NCBI GenBank assembly: GCA_023402075.1
Contig: JAEXCS010000040.1
Coordinates: 127,535-191,534, forward strand
Length of the DNA: 64,000 nt
Reading direction: 5' to 3'
DNA from: Bacillota bacterium
Lineage (GTDB): Bacteria; Bacillota; Clostridia; Oscillospirales; Oscillospiraceae
Positions 59,055 through 64,000 of this stretch are shown in pieces; within the stretch, counting starts at the first letter, position 1; each line of letters begins with the position of its first letter. The notes beneath the pieces are model-generated. The model saw nothing but the letters and a program-made list of their open reading frames with translations, did not search any database and was not told where the DNA came from. The translations under genes and the position numbers were made by a program.

Positions 59055-59083
59055 ATCTTATCATGTTCACTTACAATTGTAAA
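59055..59083 (-). promoter_or_regulatory. Predicted promoter of pfkA
   Basis: Reverse strand: TTTACA (59083-59078), a 17-base spacer and TAAGAT (59060-59055), preceded by TGA. The -35 overlaps the palindrome at 59071-59082. Confidence 0.55.
59071..59082. promoter_or_regulatory. Perfect palindrome between pfkA and fbaA, candidate operator
   Basis: TTACAATTGTAA is a perfect 12-bp palindrome in the AT-rich stretch between the two divergent glycolytic genes and overlaps the pfkA -35. It also lies just upstream of the predicted fbaA promoter, so a bound protein could affect both. Confidence 0.5.
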
Positions 59084-59086
59084 TAC

Positions 59087-59116
59087 TTGCAATTTTATTT
59101 CTCTGTGCTATTATGA
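59087..59116 (+). promoter_or_regulatory. Predicted promoter region of fbaA
   Basis: TTGCAA (59087-59092) with two possible -10 elements: TATTAT (59108-59113, preceded by TGC, spacing 15) or TATGAT (59111-59116, spacing 18). The exact -10 cannot be decided. Confidence 0.45.
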
Positions 59117-59234
59117 TATTGTAAAATCGTTTTCCTATAGCTGAACCAACCCATTCCGGATGGATGCGCGGATTTCCGGGTGCACATCTTCGCCGGGCCG
59201 GGAAAAACAATAATTTTGACAGGAGATGCTTGAT

Positions 59235-60173
59235 ATGCCATTGGTCACGTCAACCGAAATGTTTAAAAAAGCCTATGAAGGCGGCTATGCCATCGGTGCG
59301 TTCAACGTCAACAACATGGAGATTGTTCAGGGAATCACCGAGGCCGCCCGCGATCTGGAAGCGCCTCTGATTCTTCAGGTATCCAAGGGCGCCCGGGCCT
59401 ATGCCAACCACACCTATCTCATCAAGCTGGTGGAGGCTGCGGTCATCGAGTGTCCCAGTGTTCCCATCGTGCTTCATCTGGATCACGGCCCGGATTTTGA
59501 AACCTGCAAAAGCTGCATTGACGGCGGCTTTACATCCGTGATGATCGATGCATCCGGAAAGCCCTTTGACGAGAACATCGAAATCACCCGAAAAGTGGTG
59601 GAATACGCCCACGACCATGGCGTGGTGGTGGAAGCAGAGCTTGGAACTCTTGCCGGAATTGAGGACGAGGTGAACGTCAGTGCCGAAGACTCGTCCTACA
59701 CCCGCCCTGAAGAGGTGGAGGAGTTCGTTTCCCGCACCGGTTGTGACTCTCTGGCCATCGCCATCGGCACCAGCCACGGCGCGTTCAAGTTCAAGCCCGG
59801 CACCAAGCCCCAGCTTCGGTTCGACGTGCTGGAGGAAGTTTCCCGCCGCCTGCCCGGCTTTCCCATCGTGCTGCACGGCTCGTCCTCTGTCCCGCAGGAG
59901 TTTGTGGAGAAAATCAACAAATTTGGCGGGAGTATGCCCGGCGCCATCGGCGTGCCGGAGGATCAGCTGCGCCACGCGGCGGAGCTGTCCGTGTGCAAAA
60001 TCAACATTGATTCCGACCTTCGCCTTGCCATGACGGCCTGCATCCGGGAGCACTTCGCACAAAACCCCGGCGATTTTGACCCCCGCCAGTATCTTAAGCC
60101 CGCCCGTCAGGCCATCAAGGACATGGTGGCCCATAAGCTGATTAACGTTCTGGGCTGCGACCACAAGATCTAA
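59235..60173 (+). CDS. fba: Class II fructose-bisphosphate aldolase
   Basis: A 312-residue zinc-dependent aldolase. Zinc and catalytic residues lie in IVLHLDHGPDFETC (about residues 77-90), VVVEAELGTLAGIEDEV near 136 and IVLHGSSSVP near 212; DSLAIAIGTSHGAFK and INIDSDLRLA complete the family pattern. It splits fructose 1,6-bisphosphate. The ATG at 59235 is nine bases after AGGAG, while an ATG at 59226 touches the site. It is divergent from pfkA and ends at a strong terminator. Confidence 0.94.
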   Translation: MPLVTSTEMFKKAYEGGYAIGAFNVNNMEIVQGITEAARDLEAPLILQVSKGARAYANHTYLIKLVEAAVIECPSVPIVLHLDHGPDFETCKSCIDGGFTSVMIDASGKPFDENIEITRKVVEYAHDHGVVVEAELGTLAGIEDEVNVSAEDSSYTRPEEVEEFVSRTGCDSLAIAIGTSHGAFKFKPGTKPQLRFDVLEEVSRRLPGFPIVLHGSSSVPQEFVEKINKFGGSMPGAIGVPEDQLRHAAELSVCKINIDSDLRLAMTACIREHFAQNPGDFDPRQYLKPARQAIKDMVAHKLINVLGCDHKI

Positions 60174-60192
60174 CCGCCAGTTTCAGAAAAAC

Positions 60193-60225
60193 AAGGCAGG
60201 GAGACGGTTGTCTCCCTGCTTTTTC
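60193..60225 (+). terminator. Intrinsic terminator after fba
   Basis: GCAGGGAGAC, loop GGTT, GTCTCCCTGC, then TTTTTC. Confidence 0.92.
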
Positions 60226-60338
60226 ATGCAGTCTGCACTTTCTGTGCAAAGATTTTATGGGAAGATATATTCTGGAAAAGATATGTGATGGAACCGTTTC
60301 CTCTCATTGGCATAAGCTGGGGCAGGGGAGGGGTACCC

Positions 60339-60842
60339 ATGAACCTTTTACAGGAGTATAACCGTGAGGCAGCGGTGTGGTACGCCCACCGCTGGGCCTA
60401 TGGCCGGAATCCGGCCTTTTACGATTACGAAAACATCGGCGGAGACTGCACAAATTTTGCATCCCAGTGCCTTTACGCCGGAGGCGGCATGATGAATTTT
60501 CTCCCGACCTATGGCTGGTACTATATCAACGCAAATCGAAAGGCCCCCGCGTGGACAGGGGTAGAGTACCTATTTAATTTTCTTACCCGGTCCCAGGCCT
60601 CGGTAGGTCCCGTGGGTGCAGAATGTCAGCTTTGGGAGCTGCGTCCGGGCGATTTGGTCCAGCTCTCTCTTGGTGGAAGCCGTTACCAGCATTCACCCGT
60701 GGTGGTGGAAGCGCAGCCGCCCTATGGTGCGGATGAAATTCTCGTGGCGGCCCACAGCTTCGACGCGGACAACAGGCCGTTGAGCAGCTATGAGTATGTC
60801 CTGATACGGCCCATTAGAATTCTTGGCGTTAACCGTCCGTGA
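60339..60842 (+). CDS. Amidase_6-type domain protein
   Basis: A 167-residue protein matching the putative amidase domain (Amidase_6): YNREAAVWYAHRWAYGRNPA at the N-terminus, GGDCTNFASQCLYAGGG with the likely nucleophilic Cys near residue 36, and LRPGDLVQLSLGG ... HSPVVVEA with the likely catalytic His near 127. It lacks a signal peptide and would act inside the cell or mother cell. The ATG at 60339 follows GGGGAGGGG; an earlier start at 60285 is in frame but has no site. It stands alone before the SLH-GH18 gene. Confidence 0.85.
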   Translation: MNLLQEYNREAAVWYAHRWAYGRNPAFYDYENIGGDCTNFASQCLYAGGGMMNFLPTYGWYYINANRKAPAWTGVEYLFNFLTRSQASVGPVGAECQLWELRPGDLVQLSLGGSRYQHSPVVVEAQPPYGADEILVAAHSFDADNRPLSSYEYVLIRPIRILGVNRP

Positions 60843-60843
60843 C

Positions 60844-60872
60844 TTGAACTCATCGGAAAAAGGTGCTATAAT
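60844..60872 (+). promoter_or_regulatory. Promoter of the SLH-GH18 gene with leader hairpin
   Basis: TTGAAC (60844-60849), a 17-base spacer and TATAAT (60867-60872) preceded by TGC. Right at the expected transcript start a hairpin GGCTGACGG/CCGTCAGCC (60876-60900, 7-base loop) follows, then TGGTTTCTTTTATT. The hairpin may double as terminator of the amidase gene or protect the new transcript's 5-prime end. Confidence 0.7.
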
Positions 60873-60946
60873 CACGGCTGACGGAAATATACCGTCAGCC
60901 ATGGTTTCTTTTATTAAGGATTTTGAAATTAGGAAGGCGAATACAT

Positions 60947-62602
60947 ATGAAAAAGCTTTGCGCGGCACTGCTGGCTGCCGCCCTCACAGCGGTGTCCGCA
61001 CTGCCGGTTTCCGCCGCGTCCTTCCGGGATGTTCCGGTGGGGAGTGCGCTTGCATCCGAGGTGCAAAAGGCTGCCGACTATCGCCTGATGGGCGGATACA
61101 GCACCGATACGTTTGGCTATTCAGACCCCATCACCCGGGGGCAGTTTGCCGCCGTACTGGTGCGGATGATGGCAAAAACGATGAACTGGGACGGAGAACT
61201 GCCGCAGAATCCCTCTTTCTCCGATGTGCCTTCTTCCCACACGTGGTACTCTGTGGTGGAAACGGCTCTGGCCCACGATGTGGTGGACCCGGGCGGAAAA
61301 TTCCGCCCGGACATGCCCATCACCCGCGCCGAGATGTCTGAGATGCTGGTGCGTGCTGTGGGCCTGAAAGGGGCGGCCGCGATTCAGGAAAAATCGACCG
61401 CGCTTCCGTTTACCGATGTGGAAGCAGGGAAGGGCTACGTGGCTGTGGCTTATCAAATTGGCATGACCTCCGGCACTTCGGAAACCACCTTTGCCCCCAC
61501 CGCCACAGCAACCCGGGGACAGGCCGCTGCCATGCTGGTGCGCATTTACGAAAAGCTCAGCCACCCCACGGAGTTTGTCCACGGGTTCTACGCCATCTCC
61601 TCCCGAAGCCAGCTTAGTCTGACGGACGGGATGGAAGCCGTCAGCGCAGGGTGGAGCCGGATGACCTGGGACGGAACCAACGCACTGCTCTCCACAACCT
61701 CGGCCAGCGGCAATGAATACACCGTTCCCAGCGGCTATCAGGACGTGACTGGGTATCTGGATGCAAGCGGCACGCCGTTGAACCTGAACGTCTATATGGA
61801 TGTGTCCGGCGGCGTGCGGGAACTGCTGGCATCCGATGCCGGGAGAGCGGCTGCGGTGGAACAGATCGTCAATGAGCTGACCGTTTCCTACAACGCTGTG
61901 AGCAAGAATCCCTATTCCGGCGTGACGATTGATTTTGAGGGCCTGCGGGCCGCGCAGAAATCGGATTTTACGACCTTTTCAACCGTACTTTCCAGTAAAG
62001 TTCAGTCCCTTGACAAGAGCTTGTATATCTGCGTTTCTCCGTCCTTAGCCACCGGCAGCTATTACGATGGCTACGATTATTCTGCCATCGGCGCACTTGC
62101 CGACCGGGTGATTCTGATGGCCTATGACTACAACACCGCAGATATGTCCTCCTTTGTGGGGACGGAGTATTACAGGACCGCCGCGCAGGCCCCCGTGGAT
62201 CAGGTATATACCTCGCTGCTGTCCGCCGCCGCCCAAATGGGTGCTGCCAATCAGGCCAAGCTGCTTTTAGGCTTTTCCAGCAAGCCCATGGCCTGGAAAA
62301 TTGATGCGGACGGCAAACTTCTTTCTGGAACGCCTGTGTATCCCTCCAACGAAACGTTATATCAACGGCTGAGACAGTCGAATACGGAAAAGGGCTGGTC
62401 TGATACCTATCAACAACCCTATGCAATCTACACGACGGAGGACGGCAGCCGCTATTTTGTGTGGTACGATGACAACGACAGTGTTCATGTCAAGCTCGGC
62501 GCCACCAAGCTGCTGGGGCTTACCGGCGTTTCTCTGTGGCGGCTGGGAACCATCCCAACAGAAACCGACTGGAATTGGAACAGCCTGCTGACAACTGAAT
62601 AA
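60947..62602 (+). CDS. S-layer homology domain protein with GH18 catalytic domain
   Basis: A 551-residue exported protein: a signal peptide (about residues 1-23), three SLH repeats (about 24-205; FRDVPVGSALASEVQKAADY, FSDVPSSHTWYSVVETALAH, FTDVEAGKGYVAVAYQIG) that anchor it to the cell wall, and a glycoside hydrolase family 18 domain (about 225-551) with GVTIDFEGLRAAQ holding the catalytic Glu near 331 and VILMAYDYNT. The domain resembles spore-cortex or peptidoglycan N-acetylglucosaminidases rather than chitinases. The start follows AGGAAGG. Own promoter and terminator. Confidence 0.92.
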   Translation: MKKLCAALLAAALTAVSALPVSAASFRDVPVGSALASEVQKAADYRLMGGYSTDTFGYSDPITRGQFAAVLVRMMAKTMNWDGELPQNPSFSDVPSSHTWYSVVETALAHDVVDPGGKFRPDMPITRAEMSEMLVRAVGLKGAAAIQEKSTALPFTDVEAGKGYVAVAYQIGMTSGTSETTFAPTATATRGQAAAMLVRIYEKLSHPTEFVHGFYAISSRSQLSLTDGMEAVSAGWSRMTWDGTNALLSTTSASGNEYTVPSGYQDVTGYLDASGTPLNLNVYMDVSGGVRELLASDAGRAAAVEQIVNELTVSYNAVSKNPYSGVTIDFEGLRAAQKSDFTTFSTVLSSKVQSLDKSLYICVSPSLATGSYYDGYDYSAIGALADRVILMAYDYNTADMSSFVGTEYYRTAAQAPVDQVYTSLLSAAAQMGAANQAKLLLGFSSKPMAWKIDADGKLLSGTPVYPSNETLYQRLRQSNTEKGWSDTYQQPYAIYTTEDGSRYFVWYDDNDSVHVKLGATKLLGLTGVSLWRLGTIPTETDWNWNSLLTTE

Positions 62603-62603
62603 A

Positions 62604-62645
62604 ACAACAAGGCCCCCGGCAATTCCGGGGGCCTTGTTGTTTTTA
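62604..62645. terminator. Bidirectional terminator between SLH-GH18 and recombinase genes
   Basis: CAACAAGGCCCCCGG, loop CAATT, CCGGGGGCCTTGTTG, then TTTTT on the forward strand and TTTTATT on the reverse: a perfect 15-bp stem between convergent genes. Confidence 0.93.
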
Positions 62646-62674
62646 TAACAGGGAAGGACAGGCACTGTCAAGGT

Positions 62675-63691
62675 TTAGGAGTCCAGCGGCTTTTTAGAAG
62701 CCTTGACCCCAGAGAGGGGATTGGCTCTAGCTGCCACGCGGAGAGCTTCGTTGTCGATATGTGTATAAATTTCCGTGGTGTTCAGGTGCTCGTGGCCCAA
62801 AACCTCCTGCACCGCTTTTACGTCCACACCGTTTTGGAGCATCAGCGTGGCAGCGGTGTGACGCAGCTTGTGGGAAGAGTATTCCGACGCGTCCAGACCT
62901 GCTTGACCCAGATGCTTTTTAACAAGAGCATGCACACCGGAGCGGCTGATGCGTTTGTTTTGTTCCGACAAAAACAGCGCGCTGCTGTCCCGGCCTGACA
63001 CGGGCCGCCGCACCGCCAGATATCGCCGCAACGCATCCTTGCAGGCCTCGTTCAGATAGACGATGCGAACCTTGTTGCCTTTTCCCAGAACCCGGAGTGC
63101 CTCATCCTGAATATCGTTTAAATTCAGCCCAACCAGCTCGGAAATCCGCAATCCGCAGTTGAGAAACAGTGTCAGGATGCAGTAATCCCGCTCACGGTTC
63201 TTGCCGTCGACCGATTCTAAAAGCTGAATGCTTTCATCCAATGTCAGATATTTCGGCAGTGATTTTCTGGTTTTCGGAGAATCAATGTCCTTGACGGGAC
63301 TTTCTGTAATCAGATGGACTTTGTTGGTCAAATAGTTGTAAAAAGAACGGAGTGTTGCAATTTTTCTGGCTCTGGATGACGAATTCAGTCCATAATCCGA
63401 GGAGGAGCTGTTTTGATGTAAAATCCGGTCGCGGCTAAGATAGGTCATGTATCCGTAAACATCTGTCAATGTTATGGATTTAACAAAGTCTAAATCCACA
63501 TCCAGAATAGATATCTCGTCCAGACGCCTGTCCCGCAAAGAGGGATCCCGAATCTGCTTCATATAGCGAAAAAAGTTTCGCAGATCCAGAAAGTATTCAT
63601 CCACGGTCCGCTTGGAGTGCGCCTTTATGGTTTCATGATACGACAGAAAATCCCGCAGGACCGGCGGCGCTTCGGTACGATAATCGTTCAA
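62675..63691 (-). CDS. Tyrosine recombinase, XerC/XerD-like
   Basis: A 338-residue phage-integrase-family recombinase. An N-terminal SAM-like domain (residues 8-125) leads to the catalytic domain with Arg in NCGLRISELVGL (about 180), Lys in GKGNKVRIV, HKLRH (about 275), the second His in LGHEHLNTTEIYTHI and the nucleophilic Tyr near 310. An Ser-rich insertion (HQNSSSSDYGLNSSSRARK) sits in the N-domain. It could be the Xer dimer-resolution enzyme or an element-borne integrase; no dif-like site was recognised nearby. TTG start after AAGGTG. Confidence 0.88.
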   Translation of the reverse strand: MNDYRTEAPPVLRDFLSYHETIKAHSKRTVDEYFLDLRNFFRYMKQIRDPSLRDRRLDEISILDVDLDFVKSITLTDVYGYMTYLSRDRILHQNSSSSDYGLNSSSRARKIATLRSFYNYLTNKVHLITESPVKDIDSPKTRKSLPKYLTLDESIQLLESVDGKNRERDYCILTLFLNCGLRISELVGLNLNDIQDEALRVLGKGNKVRIVYLNEACKDALRRYLAVRRPVSGRDSSALFLSEQNKRISRSGVHALVKKHLGQAGLDASEYSSHKLRHTAATLMLQNGVDVKAVQEVLGHEHLNTTEIYTHIDNEALRVAARANPLSGVKASKKPLDS

Positions 63692-63923
63692 AATATCACC
63701 TTCAAATCCTGTAATGTTTTTATGCTATCGGAGCGGTCTGGACTGACCAACGCTTCACAAGAAGCCGTTTAAATCGCTGGAAACGGGTTTAACCGGGCCT
63801 TAGCGTTTTGGCACTGCGAAGCTTCATGCTAAAACAAACTAGCTGTACGCCGGTAAACCAGCTTTGCCAGGACATGGCCGCTACGAACGAAAAGCCGAAC
63901 CGGCAATAGAGACGCGGCTTTGA
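63692..63923. other. Region upstream of the recombinase without recognised gene
   Basis: About 230 bases with no supported gene, no tRNA and no recognised att or dif site. A short reverse-strand frame (63789-63998) crosses it; its start lies within the hairpin at the window end and it has no ribosome site, so it is not called. The recombinase promoter should be here but no clear -35/-10 pair was found. Confidence 0.55.
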
Positions 63924-63999
63924 CAATGTAGGGGTATGTATTTCTATTTTTGGTCTTTTGCGCTCCCCTACATTGAACAAAATTTTTATTTTGTTCAAT
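63924..63999. repeat. Two interlocking perfect inverted repeats at the window end
   Basis: CAATGTAGGGG (63924-63934) pairs with CCCCTACATTG (63965-63975) across a 30-base T-rich loop. Overlapping it, ATTGAACAAAAT (63972-63983) pairs with ATTTTGTTCAAT (63988-63999) around TTTT. They share ATTG (63972-63975), so only one can form fully at a time. The right border coincides with the window end and the element may continue. Confidence 0.8.
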
Positions 64000-64000
64000 C

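Noticed and set aside
59114..59135. Catabolite-response (cre) element near the fba promoter
   Set aside because: TGTAAAATCGTTTTCC needs an extra base to fit the consensus spacing, so it was not called.
59250..60164. Reverse frame of 304 codons opposite fba
   Set aside because: Shadow produced by the regular codon usage of the aldolase gene; no start signals.
63789..63998. Reverse frame of 69 codons at the window end
   Set aside because: Its TTG start is within a perfect hairpin at the edge, there is no ribosome site in view, and no family was recognised. It may be part of a repeated sequence instead.
1..64000. CRISPR arrays, tRNA or rRNA genes, complete insertion sequences, riboswitches or T-boxes
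   Set aside because: I looked for repeat-spacer patterns, cloverleaf-like segments, transposase motifs and common riboswitch cores and saw none that I could support.

Overview
The window reads as ordinary chromosomal backbone of a spore-forming, anaerobic member of the Clostridia. It is most like the Oscillospiraceae (Oscillibacter, Dysosmobacter and Intestinimonas type). Reasons: a spoIIIA operon, spoIVA, a spoVM-like micro-gene and SPOCS/LysM and YtfJ sporulation proteins; high-GC coding DNA with frequent GTG and TTG starts; MEP-pathway genes (dxs, ispD, ispF, ispH); a fused IspH-S1 protein; a pyrophosphate-type phosphofructokinase; and a butyrate-type CoA-transferase. The genus assignment is inference. 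No rRNA, tRNA, CRISPR, prophage or complete IS was seen.

Layout. 1-3.3 kb: spoIIIAB (tail) to spoIIIAH. 3.3-13.8 kb: asp23, nusB, xseA, xseB, ispA, then a large structured non-coding RNA matching the OLE RNA locus, its membrane partner oapA, then dxs, tlyA, nadK, argR and recN. 14-20.7 kb: cysteine desulfidase, a site-2 protease, scpA, scpB, ytfI, ytfJ, dacB and rluB. 21-26.4 kb: RpiR regulator, HI0933-type flavoprotein, cmk, plsC and the ispH-rpsA fusion. 26.7-31.7 kb: CoA-transferase, carD, ispD, ispF and a DUF3343/cysteine desulfurase pair. 31.9-36 kb: cdaA, cdaR, an RseC-like protein, DUF5685 and a J-domain protein. 36-48.9 kb: yicC, remA, gmk, rpoZ, priA, def, fmt, yugP, rsmB, rlmN, prpC, prkC and rsgA. 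49-55 kb: a 52-residue membrane protein, spoVM, a SPOCS protein, a polar amino-acid ABC transporter (reverse strand) and spoIVA. 55-64 kb: an AT-rich STM3941-type gene, ogt and coaX (divergent), a Cys-rich small protein, pfkA and fbaA (divergent), an amidase-like protein, an SLH-GH18 protein and a tyrosine recombinase.

How it fits together. SpoVM and SpoIVA together nucleate the spore coat at the forespore surface, SpoIIIA builds the channel between mother cell and forespore, and DacB, YtfJ, SPOCS and possibly the GH18 protein act on spore envelope layers. PrkC/PrpC is the Ser/Thr kinase-phosphatase pair that senses cell-wall fragments, and CdaA/CdaR makes and controls c-di-AMP. The isoprenoid genes are spread over three blocks.

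The two most interesting items are the OLE RNA/OapA ribonucleoprotein locus (6.7-8.0 kb) and the 24-codon spoVM-like gene, which is too short for ordinary gene callers. Regulatory architecture is unusually readable. Most promoters recognised have a 17-bp spacer and an extended TGn -10. Two divergent promoters (ogt/coaX) share one palindromic -35 hexamer, and a perfect 12-bp palindrome sits between pfkA and fbaA.
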